From contig JAUMZK010000008.1 of the NCBI GenBank assembly GCA_030528145.1, positions 38,969 through 78,188 on the forward strand: a DNA stretch of 39,220 bases, read 5' to 3'. Positions 7,198 through 15,650 of this stretch are shown one piece after another. The position numbers and the translations under genes are program-made. Below the pieces are notes generated by a model. That model did no database searches and had not been told where the DNA came from. It was given only the letters and a program-made list of their open reading frames with translations. This DNA is from Actinomycetaceae bacterium (GTDB lineage: Bacteria > Actinomycetota > Actinomycetes > Actinomycetales > Actinomycetaceae). Each line of letters begins with the position of its first letter. Within the stretch, counting starts at the first letter, position 1.

Positions 7198-8723
7198 GCT
7201 TCTACACTACTTTGCGTTTGCTCGGTGCTGTGTCCGCCTCTTTCGTGCCACACCTCGGTGGGTAGTTCGCCTGGCATATGCGGGTTATTCACGGAGCAGA
7301 ACACCGGAGTGGTAGTGTGGCGTTGCGCGTTGTAGTCCGCCAATGCGCCCAGTGCCCATTTGCCCAGGAACAAGATGGCTACGAGGTTGACAATGGTCAT
7401 GAGAGCGGTTGCCCAGTCCGCTATTGACCATACAGATTTTAGTGGCAGCAGGGCACCCAGTACGGTGGAGGCAATTACCAGGATTTTCAGTGGTAGTACG
7501 GATTTATTCATGCCCACCAGGTAACGGTAGTTGGTTTCCGCATAAGCGTAATTGCCCAAAATAGTGGAGTAGCCGAAGCTAATCATCATTGCCATTACGA
7601 GGACGGCAACCAGGTTGTGTACTGCCGGGGAGGATCCCAGTGAGTCCACCAATGATTCGCCGGTCAGAGCTGTGCCGTTCAGACCGGCGGCACGTCCCTC
7701 TTCCCAGAATGGTCGGGACATGAGGATGATAAATGCGGTAGACGTACACACCAGCATAGTGTCAACGAAAACACCAAGCGACTGGATGAGCCCCTGGGTG
7801 ACAGGGTGGTCGACAGTGGCAGTAGCTGCTGCATTGGGCGCAGATCCCATGCCCGCCTCATTGGTAAACAGACCGCGTTTTATGCCTTGAGTGAGGGCCG
7901 CAATGAGTGCGCCAGCGCCACCGGCCACGGCGGGAGGTACGTAGGTGCCGTGCCCAAAAGCGCCCGTAAAAATTTCGCTGAATACGTGCGGAATGTAGGT
8001 GAAATTAATCAACATAATAATTATGCCCATCACTACGTACACCAATGCCATTGCGGGGGCAAGGATTTCGGACAGGTGCGCAATTTTACGCACACCGCCA
8101 ATTACTAGTGGCAGCGTCAAAGCTATCAGTACCACCGCAGACACCCAAGTGGGCACGTGAAAGCTGGTGAGAGCCAGTTGGCTAATCGAGTTGGACTGTA
8201 TCATCTCGAAACTAAATCCGTAGGCAAAAATCAACAAGACCGCAAAAATAGCGCCCCAAGTGCGGCTCCCCAGCCCTCGCTGAATGTAATAAGCTGGTCC
8301 ACCCCGGAAGGTACCGTCACCGCCACGCACTTTGAACAATTGTGCCAACGTTGCTTCGATAAATGCTGTCGCCATCCCCACGGCCGCGACTACCCACATC
8401 CAGAACACGGCCCCCGGACCGCCTGCCACGACGGCGAGAGCGACCCCCGCAATGGATCCGGTACCGACCCGGTCCGCCAGCCCAATCGCGAAGGCTTGGA
8501 AACTGCTTATTCCGCCTTTTGCGCCGCCGCGCGACTTCACAATAACGCTCAGCATATGGGGGAACATCGCGATTTGCATGCCCTTGCTCTTAATTGTGAA
8601 AAACAGACCAGAGGCCAGCAGCAGGACTATCAGAACCCACGCGATAGATACGTCGTATGCCGAATCCAGCCACGATGCGATTTGCGAATTTATGTCCAGA
8701 AACTTATCGGAACCAGTTGGCAC
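7188..8723 (-). CDS. Alanine/glycine:cation symporter (AGCS family), first copy
   Basis: A 511-aa multi-spanning membrane protein of the AGCS family (AgcS/DagA type), which imports alanine, glycine or D-alanine with Na+. Signatures are KGGISSFQAFAIGLADRVGTGSI, GGPGAVFWMW, FRGGPAYYIQRGLG and RGLFTNEAGMGSAPNAAATA. The start is GTG with a GAGGGG Shine-Dalgarno. The C-terminal 45 residues are hydrophilic and longer than in the second copy. The end overlaps the FAH gene by 10 bp, so the pair is an operon. Where most members read AGRVGTGNI, this has ADRVGTGSI, an acidic residue in the substrate/Na+ region that could change preference (inference). Confidence 0.93.
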   Translation of the reverse strand: MPTGSDKFLDINSQIASWLDSAYDVSIAWVLIVLLLASGLFFTIKSKGMQIAMFPHMLSVIVKSRGGAKGGISSFQAFAIGLADRVGTGSIAGVALAVVAGGPGAVFWMWVVAAVGMATAFIEATLAQLFKVRGGDGTFRGGPAYYIQRGLGSRTWGAIFAVLLIFAYGFSFEMIQSNSISQLALTSFHVPTWVSAVVLIALTLPLVIGGVRKIAHLSEILAPAMALVYVVMGIIIMLINFTYIPHVFSEIFTGAFGHGTYVPPAVAGGAGALIAALTQGIKRGLFTNEAGMGSAPNAAATATVDHPVTQGLIQSLGVFVDTMLVCTSTAFIILMSRPFWEEGRAAGLNGTALTGESLVDSLGSSPAVHNLVAVLVMAMMISFGYSTILGNYAYAETNYRYLVGMNKSVLPLKILVIASTVLGALLPLKSVWSIADWATALMTIVNLVAILFLGKWALGALADYNAQRHTTTPVFCSVNNPHMPGELPTEVWHERGGHSTEQTQSSVEACI

Positions 8724-8812
8724 GGCATTCCCCTCGCATTCTGTTTATTTTTCTTCTAAAGGTAACACGATCGTGACGACTACTTTAAATAAATTTTACT
8801 TTCTGGTGAGTT
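8724..8812 (-). promoter_or_regulatory. Gap upstream of the first AGCS gene with a 10-bp palindrome
   Basis: The gap between the two symporter genes contains the perfect palindrome CACGATCGTG (8766-8775), flanked by A/T-rich sequence toward both sides. It is short but suited to a dimeric regulator. No terminator-like T-run follows it. The first symporter may thus be transcribed separately or by read-through from the second. Confidence 0.35.
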
Positions 8813-10231
8813 TTACCAAATCTCACTTTGTAGTGGACGCGGCAAAAACTGACTGTCTTTTGCGACAAAGCGCGGGTCTGAAATGCCCCGCTTTATCTGG
8901 GATTCGTAATCTTTAAGGGCTCCGACTACCCACTTATGCAAGATAACGAGGGCGGTCAGGTTAGTTACCGTCATCACAGCCATAGCAATGTCTACCGCAT
9001 TCCACGCCACATCCAAAGTGACGATAGCACCCAAACATGTACTAAACACAGACAGGATGCGCACTGCCCAACGCCCCCACGCGGCGGAAGTGACAAACGA
9101 CATGTTCACCTCGGAATACACGTAGGCAGCAATAATCGAACTAAATGCGAGGACGAAGATCATTAGAGCCATAGGTATTTGCACCCACTGACCCAGGTGA
9201 GCAGTTATCGCCAGCGTGGTCAAATTACCGGGGTTTACGCCCTCGCCATTCCACACCGCCGGTCCCGCCAGCAAAATAACAAAAGCAGTGGCCGTACAAA
9301 CCAAAATTGTGTCTACGAAAACCCCCAAAGACTGAATAAAACCTTGTTTAACCGGGTGAGACACGGTGGCCGTTGCCGCCGCATTAGGTGCCGTCCCCTG
9401 CCCCGCTTCATTAGAGAACAAGCCGCGTTTCGTGCCATTAATGATTGCTGCCAAAACACCTCCGGCAGTTCCCCCACCCAGGGCTGCCCCCGTAAATGCA
9501 GAACGGAAAATTTCCGCGAACAAATGTGGCAACGCCGAAATATTTAACAAGCAAATCGCTAACGCCATACCCAAGTAAATTGTCGCCATGATTGGCGCCA
9601 TCCACTCGGTAACCCTGGCCACGGAACGAATACCACCCAAAATAATTGGTCCCGCAAAAGCAAACAATAAAGCCGCCACCACCCACGCAGACGTTGACGG
9701 CATTGCCGCAATCAACGTCCCCGCAATGGCGTTAGATTGCACCGAAGTAATGACGAACGCACAAGTAATCACGGTGGTAACCGCAAATACAGCGCCATAA
9801 ACGCGTGAGCCTACGCCCTTCCACATGTAGTACGCCGGACCGCCACGGAAGGTGCCGTCCTCGTCACGTACCTTGAAGATCTGTGCCAAAGTCGATTCCA
9901 CAAACGAAGTAGCCATACCGACAGCAGCCACCACCCACATCCAAAACACCGCGCCAGGACCGCCCACTAGCAGCGCCGCTGCCACCCCAAACACGTTTCC
10001 TACGCCCACCCGGGCTGCCAAAGAAATTGTGAAAGCCTGGAAGCTGCTAATTCCCCCTTTGGCGCCCTCACGCGAAACCACCACAGTTTTACACATGTGC
10101 CAAAAATGGCGGAATTGCACCCCCCGCGTAACCACTGTCAGGAATATGCCTACCCCTGCCAACGCCCACATGGTCACGTACAATGTCAGCCAGTCCGCTA
10201 CTGCCAAAATCATTTCTGCAAGTTCGTTCAC
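8813..10231 (-). CDS. Alanine/glycine:cation symporter (AGCS family), second copy
   Basis: A 472-aa AGCS-family Na+/amino-acid symporter, paralogous to the neighbour at 7188-8723. The same signatures appear: KGGISSFQAFTISLAARVGVGNV, GGPGAVFWMW, FRGGPAYYMWKGVG and RGLFSNEAGQGTAPNAAATA. About ten membrane segments are expected in the cytoplasmic membrane. A good AGGAGATGA-like Shine-Dalgarno stands before the ATG. It is divergent from the helicase gene across 107 bp. Sequence divergence from the neighbour is substantial, so the pair is an old tandem duplication or independent acquisition, probably with different substrates such as glycine, L-Ala or D-Ala. Confidence 0.93.
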   Translation of the reverse strand: MNELAEMILAVADWLTLYVTMWALAGVGIFLTVVTRGVQFRHFWHMCKTVVVSREGAKGGISSFQAFTISLAARVGVGNVFGVAAALLVGGPGAVFWMWVVAAVGMATSFVESTLAQIFKVRDEDGTFRGGPAYYMWKGVGSRVYGAVFAVTTVITCAFVITSVQSNAIAGTLIAAMPSTSAWVVAALLFAFAGPIILGGIRSVARVTEWMAPIMATIYLGMALAICLLNISALPHLFAEIFRSAFTGAALGGGTAGGVLAAIINGTKRGLFSNEAGQGTAPNAAATATVSHPVKQGFIQSLGVFVDTILVCTATAFVILLAGPAVWNGEGVNPGNLTTLAITAHLGQWVQIPMALMIFVLAFSSIIAAYVYSEVNMSFVTSAAWGRWAVRILSVFSTCLGAIVTLDVAWNAVDIAMAVMTVTNLTALVILHKWVVGALKDYESQIKRGISDPRFVAKDSQFLPRPLQSEIW

Positions 10232-10338
10232 GTCATCTCCTTTTTCCTAACCTTAATAAAAACTGATTTTTCGGGTCCGACTGTCCCAAATTTTCGGGCA
10301 TATTTCAAATTTCTTTCCCCTACAGGCAAAATATAAGA

Positions 10339-12963
10339 ATGAGTGCGCCTGCCCTGAACCTTCTTTTAGACGACCTTGAGGACGCTGGGAAACTTTCCGA
10401 CCCCGTCGCAGTTATAGAAAAGTTTGCCAAGTGGGCTAGTTCAGGAGGTCGCGAGCTTTACCCCCACCAGGAAGCCGCCGCCCTCGCAATAGCCAGCGGA
10501 GATCACGTTATTGCGGCGACGCCTACCGGTTCCGGCAAATCCATGGTGGCACTGGCAGGTCACTTATTGGCGCTATCCCGTGGCGAAACCAGCTATTACA
10601 CTGCCCCCCTAAAAGCGCTAGTTTCGGAAAAATTTTTCGACCTAGTAGATCTATTTGGTGCCGAAAACGTGGGTATGGTTACCGGGGATGTGTCTTTGAA
10701 CGCGGGCGCACCAATTATTTGTTGTACTGCGGAAATTCTGGCAAATCAAGCACTGCGGGACGGTCCTGAAACTGACGCCGGACTGGTAGTAATGGATGAA
10801 TTTCACTTTTACGGGGACCACCAACGCGGCTGGGCCTGGCAGGTACCGCTCTTGGAGCTGACTGGCACCCAATTCGTCCTCATGTCGGCGACGTTGGGGG
10901 ACGTAAGTTTTTTCGTCAAAGATTTAACTGCAAGGACGAAACGTCCAGTTTCCGTCATTGACGATGCGCCTCGCCCGGTACCGCTGGAGTTTTCTTACAC
11001 TTACGACGACACTGCGGACCTGATCGAAAGGCTGATGAAAGCGGGTAGATGGCCAATTTATTTGGTGCATTTTGCCCAAAAAGATGCCACTGACCGGGCG
11101 CTGGCACTGGCCGGAACCAGCACGGTTCCGCGCGCACAACGCGAAAAAGTCGCCTCCGCCATTGCTGGTTTCAATTTTGGTAAAGGTTTTGGCAAGACTT
11201 TAAAAAATTTGTTGCGCGCGGGTATTGGGTTGCACCACGCAGGAATGTTACCGCGTTACCGGCGGCTGGTGGAAAAGCTGACGCAAGAAGGTTTACTAGT
11301 GGCGGTGTGCGGTACAGACACGTTGGGAGTGGGCATTAATGTGCCAATCCGTACCGTAGTCATAACGTCGCTGACTAAATATGACGGCAGGCGTTCGCGC
11401 CACCTGTCTGCCCGCGAGTTTCACCAGATTGCGGGCAGGGCGGGACGGGCCGGTTTTGATACCAGCGGTTTTGTGGAAGTACAAGCGCCCCCACACGAAA
11501 TAGAAAACGAAAAAGCACGCGCAAAAGCCGAAGGTTTCACAAATAAGAAAAAACGCGGCGGTAAAGCCAAATTGAAGTCTGCACCCGCCGGTTTCGTGTC
11601 TTGGACCGAAGCAACTTACGAAAGGCTGAAAAACGCCGCCCCCGAAGCCTTACATTCCCAATTCCAATTCACGCACGCCATGGTGCTCAACGTTTTAGAA
11701 GGTAACCGCAATTTCGCCCAACACCTGGTGTGGTTGGCGCGCAATAATCACGATCCGCAGCGTGAACGCAACCCCCACTTGCGCACTCTGGGACAGATTT
11801 ACGCATCGCTTATTCAAAGCGAGGTTGCCAAGCTGGTTCCCGCCCCGCAAGCCGGTCGCAAGGGAGTACTTCAGTTAGCCAAAGACCTGCCAGACGGCTT
11901 CGCCCTCAACCAAGAATTATCCCCATTTGCGCTGGCTGCCACCCAATTACTGGACCCGGACAGCGAGACCTACGCCCTCGACATTTTGTCCCTAGTGGAA
12001 TCCACTTTAGAAGATCCGCGCCCAGTTTTATACGCACAACGGGCGCTTGCGCGCGCCACCGCCATGCAATCCATGAAAGCGGCGGGTCTGGAATACGACG
12101 AGCGCATGGAAAAGCTAGAGGAAATTTCCTGGCCAACTCCGTTGGCAGACCTGATCGAGGGTGCCTTCGCCACGTTCCGCCAGTCCAACCCGTGGGTGTC
12201 CGGGTTGCAGCCTTCCCCTAAGTCAGTGGTGCGCGACATGGTCGAAAACGCCGATACTTTCAGCAGTTTTGTTCAACGCTTGGATTTGACGCGTTCTGAG
12301 GGCGTCTTGTTACGTTACTTGACGGATGCTTACCGGGCGCTCACTCAGGTAGTCCCCGAAATGGCGCGCACCGCCGAATTTACGGCGATAACCGAATGGT
12401 TAGGGAACTTAGTGCGGGCCGTGGACTCATCGTTGCTGGCAGAATGGGAAGGTTTAGAAAGCGGTCGTCCCAGGCAAATTACCCCAGGCGGTGAAGAAAC
12501 AGCCTTCGGGGCAGACGAGGACGGTAACGTTAACTTTTCTAAAAATCGACACGCGTTCCGTCGGGCACTGCGCAACGCCACATTCAATATTGTGGAATTA
12601 TTCGCCGCAGATAACTTGCAGGCGCTGGTTGGTCTGGGCGCACCGGGGTGGAATGAAGAAAAGTGGGAGGATGCCCTCGACGCCTATTTCAGCGAACACG
12701 ACTGGTTGGATACCAGCGGGAGGGCGCGCAGCGGCGAACATTTTCGCCTGCTGGAAGCACCGACGCAAGCCGATCTGGCAGACTTTGGCATCGACCTCGA
12801 AAGCGACCTGGCAGAACGCCTCCGTGCCGGAAAAATGTGGCTTATTGAGCAAACGCTGGTGGACCCAGATGAAAACCTGGACTGGCGCATGCACCTAATA
12901 ACAGACTTGGAAGCGAGCACGCAAGACGCCGTCGTGTGGCCGATTTCCGTATTTAGGTTATGA
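10339..12963 (+). CDS. Ski2-like DEAD/DEAH-box helicase with C-terminal DUF3516-type region
   Basis: An 874-aa superfamily 2 helicase. Motif I is ATPTGSGKS (60-68), motif II is DEFH (153-156), motif III is SAT (183-185), and motif VI is HQIAGRAGRAGF (about 375-390), preceded by GLHHAGMLPRYR and GTDTLGVGINVP. The first half is the RecA-like ATPase pair. The second half (about 430-874) matches the long alpha-rich region of actinobacterial DUF3516 helicases, such as the FVQRLDLTRSEGVLLRYLTDAYRAL block. The expected role is ATP-driven RNA (possibly DNA) unwinding in RNA processing or decay; the precise substrate is unknown for this branch. The Shine-Dalgarno is poor: only AGG, 12 nt before the ATG. 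The stop overlaps the murE stop on the other strand by 6 bp. Confidence 0.9.
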   Translation: MSAPALNLLLDDLEDAGKLSDPVAVIEKFAKWASSGGRELYPHQEAAALAIASGDHVIAATPTGSGKSMVALAGHLLALSRGETSYYTAPLKALVSEKFFDLVDLFGAENVGMVTGDVSLNAGAPIICCTAEILANQALRDGPETDAGLVVMDEFHFYGDHQRGWAWQVPLLELTGTQFVLMSATLGDVSFFVKDLTARTKRPVSVIDDAPRPVPLEFSYTYDDTADLIERLMKAGRWPIYLVHFAQKDATDRALALAGTSTVPRAQREKVASAIAGFNFGKGFGKTLKNLLRAGIGLHHAGMLPRYRRLVEKLTQEGLLVAVCGTDTLGVGINVPIRTVVITSLTKYDGRRSRHLSAREFHQIAGRAGRAGFDTSGFVEVQAPPHEIENEKARAKAEGFTNKKKRGGKAKLKSAPAGFVSWTEATYERLKNAAPEALHSQFQFTHAMVLNVLEGNRNFAQHLVWLARNNHDPQRERNPHLRTLGQIYASLIQSEVAKLVPAPQAGRKGVLQLAKDLPDGFALNQELSPFALAATQLLDPDSETYALDILSLVESTLEDPRPVLYAQRALARATAMQSMKAAGLEYDERMEKLEEISWPTPLADLIEGAFATFRQSNPWVSGLQPSPKSVVRDMVENADTFSSFVQRLDLTRSEGVLLRYLTDAYRALTQVVPEMARTAEFTAITEWLGNLVRAVDSSLLAEWEGLESGRPRQITPGGEETAFGADEDGNVNFSKNRHAFRRALRNATFNIVELFAADNLQALVGLGAPGWNEEKWEDALDAYFSEHDWLDTSGRARSGEHFRLLEAPTQADLADFGIDLESDLAERLRAGKMWLIEQTLVDPDENLDWRMHLITDLEASTQDAVVWPISVFRL

Positions 12964-14499
12964 GGCACTAACGCGCGAAGCCCCGTGGTGGGCGTACGCT
13001 CGCATACATTCTGCCAACACCTCCAAGTCGCTGTAACGGTGAAACACGCCCTGGATTTCCTGGAAAGGTTCCACCCCTTTGCCAGTAACAAACACGATAT
13101 CGCCCGGTTTCGCCGCCAACGTTGCATAACGCAACGCATCGCGGCGGCACGTCGTAACTTCTGTAACTTGATGCAAATCTGGGCGTACTTGCTTGACCCC
13201 CACCATAATCTGGTGACGAATTGAGCCCGGGTCTTCCGAGCGTGGGTTTTCGTCTGTCACCCACAGATAGTCCGCCAGGCGGGCAGCTATTTCCCCCAAA
13301 ATTGGGCGTTTACTGGCATCGCGGTCGCCGTCAGAGCCAAATACCAGGTGGACGGCACCACGGGTAAGCGGTCGCAAAGTCGTCAGTAGCGCCTCCAAGG
13401 CATCCGGCGTGTGGGCAAAATCCACCCCACACACGGGAACACCCGGCATCTTCGGCAAAAAATGCATTCGACCGGGAACTTGGTCCGCATGGGCAATGGC
13501 GGCAATGGCGTCCGTGAGCGGCAACCCTGCGGCTGCCACCATCGCCACAGCCAGCGTCGCATTTTGCACGTTTACTTCCCCAGTGTAAGGAAGTTCCACG
13601 GGAAACACTTTCCCCCCATGGGTCAGGCTAAAACGCGTATGCCCTACTTCTAATTGCGTCGCCTTACCACTGTAATCTGCTTCCTTCCCCTTTCCCGAGG
13701 ACGTCACGAACGGGACGGTGGCTATTTCCGTCAACTTCTGCCCCCATTCGTCATCGACACAAATTACCGCCTGGTCAGTTAGTGCGGGAGTGAAGAGCTT
13801 CGCCTTTGCCGCAAAATATCCCTCCATGGTCTTGTGGAAATCCAGATGGTCGTGCTGCAAATTCAAGAAACCACTGACATCAAAATGTAAACCCGCAGTG
13901 CGGTGCAGCGCCAAGGCGTGACTGGAAGTTTCTATTACAGCGGCACGTGCGCCCTCTTCAATTGCCTTAGCAAAAACCCGCAACGTCAAAGGCGCCTCAG
14001 TAGTAGTGTGAACCGCAGCCACCGTCATGTTCGGAGTAGCAATATCAATAGTCCCAATCATCGCCGTTGGATAGCCCAAGGATTGCAATACCGCACGCAA
14101 CAAACAACTGGTAGTAGTCTTCCCGTTCGTACCCGTAACCGTGAACACCTTCAGTTTTGAACACGGATCGTCATAAACTACCTTCGCTAACTCGCCCGCG
14201 AGCGCGCGCGGGTCCGGCACTACGGCTACGGGGACGTCGGCATCGCCCACGATTTGCGCGCCGGCTGTGTCGGTAACAATTGCACTAGCACCAGCGGCGA
14301 TGGCATCGGCAGCAAACTGGGCGCCGTGAGTTTTTGCCCCGGCAATGGCCACGAAGATTTCCTCTTTCCCTACGTCTGCGCTGTCTACAGTGACACCGCG
14401 GACTGTCGCGTCACTGACGTTGACGCCGTGGGATGCCATTAGTTTTGCAAAAGAGACGGCAGGTAAATTTTGGGGGCGAAAATCTGAAAGGCTATGCAT
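12958..14499 (-). CDS. murE: UDP-N-acetylmuramoyl-tripeptide synthetase (MurE)
   Basis: A Mur ligase that adds the third residue to UDP-MurNAc-L-Ala-D-Glu in the cytoplasm. From ATG 14499 (MHSLSDFRPQ) it is 513 aa, the usual length. The frame is open to 14667, but the extra 56 residues do not look like the family and enter the divergent yggS gene. Visible features are the ATP loop VTGTNGKTTTSC (121-132), ETSSHAL, LNLQHDHLDFH with the downstream carbamylated Lys region (YFAAKAKLF), DFAHTPDALE and FGSDGDRD. The amino-acid-recognition motif reads DENPR, where diaminopimelate enzymes have DDNPR and Lys enzymes usually DNPA. The late motif is GKGVEPFQ instead of GKGHE. The residue added (mDAP, Lys or Orn) is therefore uncertain. 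It stands outside a dcw cluster. Confidence 0.92.
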   Translation of the reverse strand: MHSLSDFRPQNLPAVSFAKLMASHGVNVSDATVRGVTVDSADVGKEEIFVAIAGAKTHGAQFAADAIAAGASAIVTDTAGAQIVGDADVPVAVVPDPRALAGELAKVVYDDPCSKLKVFTVTGTNGKTTTSCLLRAVLQSLGYPTAMIGTIDIATPNMTVAAVHTTTEAPLTLRVFAKAIEEGARAAVIETSSHALALHRTAGLHFDVSGFLNLQHDHLDFHKTMEGYFAAKAKLFTPALTDQAVICVDDEWGQKLTEIATVPFVTSSGKGKEADYSGKATQLEVGHTRFSLTHGGKVFPVELPYTGEVNVQNATLAVAMVAAAGLPLTDAIAAIAHADQVPGRMHFLPKMPGVPVCGVDFAHTPDALEALLTTLRPLTRGAVHLVFGSDGDRDASKRPILGEIAARLADYLWVTDENPRSEDPGSIRHQIMVGVKQVRPDLHQVTEVTTCRRDALRYATLAAKPGDIVFVTGKGVEPFQEIQGVFHRYSDLEVLAECMRAYAHHGASRVSAS

Positions 14500-14553
14500 G
14501 GCTCTATGATAGGGCGGCTCGCCGGAAAAGTCGGAACCTCCTAGAGTAGGACT

Positions 14554-15270
14554 ATGGTCAACTTGCAGGAAAACATTGAGATCGTGAGGGAAAAGATAAC
14601 GGAGGCGGCACGCGCGGCTGGGCGTGACGGTGGGGATATCGCCCTCGAATTGGCAGTAAAGACGCAAACTGCAAAAACTTGTCGGGCTGCCGCCCTTGCC
14701 CTGGCTGCTGCAAAGTTACCGGTGCTGTTGGGGCATAACCGCGTACAGGAAGCAGAGGGTACTATTGCGGCAATACGAGACGCGCAGGTGGGGGCAAAAG
14801 TCAGCCTGATTGGTCCGTTACAAAGTAACAAAATCAACCCGGCATTGCGCTGTTTTGACGAGATCGAAACCGTTGCTACCGCCCGTTTAGCCCATAAATT
14901 GGCGGAAAGGTGGGGGGACGAGGACGATCCGCTCAGTGTGCTAATTCAGGTAAATACCAGTGAGGAACCCACCAAAAGTGGGTGTGCGCGGAGCGCGGCG
15001 GTAGACCTGGCTTTTGAAATTGCTGAACTGGCGGAGCTGCGTTTGAGCGGTTTCATGACCATTGGTGCGCACACTTCTAACCAACAGAAAGTGCGCGAAT
15101 CTTTCGAAAAATTGCGGCAAATTCGAGATATTGTCGCTGACAGTGGGCGCTTTGGTACGGAAAATGCGACCGCTTTGTCGATGGGTATGAGTGGGGACAT
15201 GGACTTGGCTATTGCGTGCGGTTCCACCCGCGTGCGCGTGGGGACCGCAGTATTTGGTGCGAGACGCTGA
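14554..15270 (+). CDS. YggS/PROSC-type PLP homeostasis protein
   Basis: A 238-aa YggS-family protein, a single alanine-racemase-like TIM barrel that binds pyridoxal phosphate and maintains the PLP pool and amino-acid balance in the cytoplasm. The PLP lysine is Lys36 in LELAVKTQTA. Further family blocks are LLGHNRVQEAEG (usually GENRVQE), LIGPLQSNKINPAL, VLIQVNTSEEPTKSGC, LSGFMTIGAHT and the phosphate-binding end LSMGMSGDMDLAIACGSTRVRVGTAVFG. It is divergent from murE (54 bp between). Its stop TGA overlaps the ATG of the next small gene (TGATG), which indicates translational coupling. Confidence 0.93.
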   Translation: MVNLQENIEIVREKITEAARAAGRDGGDIALELAVKTQTAKTCRAAALALAAAKLPVLLGHNRVQEAEGTIAAIRDAQVGAKVSLIGPLQSNKINPALRCFDEIETVATARLAHKLAERWGDEDDPLSVLIQVNTSEEPTKSGCARSAAVDLAFEIAELAELRLSGFMTIGAHTSNQQKVRESFEKLRQIRDIVADSGRFGTENATALSMGMSGDMDLAIACGSTRVRVGTAVFGARR

Positions 15271-15554
15271 TGGGACGGCGGCGTAATAAACACCAACAAC
15301 CGTTCCGTCCCCTGGACTTGGATCGCCTGGCGTCCATGCCGAGGGCGGTTTCCCGGCGGGGGCAAACATACCAGGTGCAGCATTTGAGTGCGGCGGCGAA
15401 AACCTACGTTTGTCCTGGTTGTAACCACGAAATTGCACCCGGCAGCCCCCATGTGGTGGTGTGGAAGACCGAGGGCGATTACGGTTTTGATTTCGGTGTG
15501 GAAGCGCGCCGCCATTGGCATCCGTACTGTTGGAAAGGTGGCGCAAGCAGTTAG
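15270..15554 (+). CDS. Small zinc-ribbon-like actinobacterial protein
   Basis: A 94-aa basic protein starting at the ATG that overlaps the yggS stop (TGATG). An in-frame start at 15216 would lie within yggS and has no Shine-Dalgarno. It contains LASMPRAVSRRGQTYQVQ, then KTYVCPGCNHEIAPGSPHVVVW and HWHPYCW, a C-x2-C plus H-x4-C-type zinc-binding arrangement. Similar short proteins are common in actinobacteria, often labelled ATP/GTP-binding without support. I see no nucleotide-binding motif. The function is unknown; nucleic-acid binding is plausible from the basic N terminus (GRRRNKHQQ) and the zinc ribbon. Confidence 0.8.
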   Translation: MGRRRNKHQQPFRPLDLDRLASMPRAVSRRGQTYQVQHLSAAAKTYVCPGCNHEIAPGSPHVVVWKTEGDYGFDFGVEARRHWHPYCWKGGASS

Positions 15555-15650
15555 GCGCGCTGGTACGAACCGTCACGTTCTGAAGGCGCGATAGTGGTTA
15601 TCGGCTTCTTTATGGGCTTCGGCGTGGGCGCAGAAAATGTGTGCGCCGCA

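Noticed and set aside
10324..10341. Leaderless promoter for the helicase gene (TATAAG right before the ATG)
   Set aside because: Only one base separates the hexamer from the ATG, too close for a -10 element of a leaderless transcript.
14500..14667. N-terminal extension of murE to 14667
   Set aside because: It would overlap the start of yggS on the other strand. The family's N terminus fits the ATG at 14499.
15627..15647. Terminator between the zinc-ribbon gene and ilvE (GGCGCA / TGCGCC)
   Set aside because: Six-bp stem with a 10-nt loop and no T-run on either strand; too weak to call.
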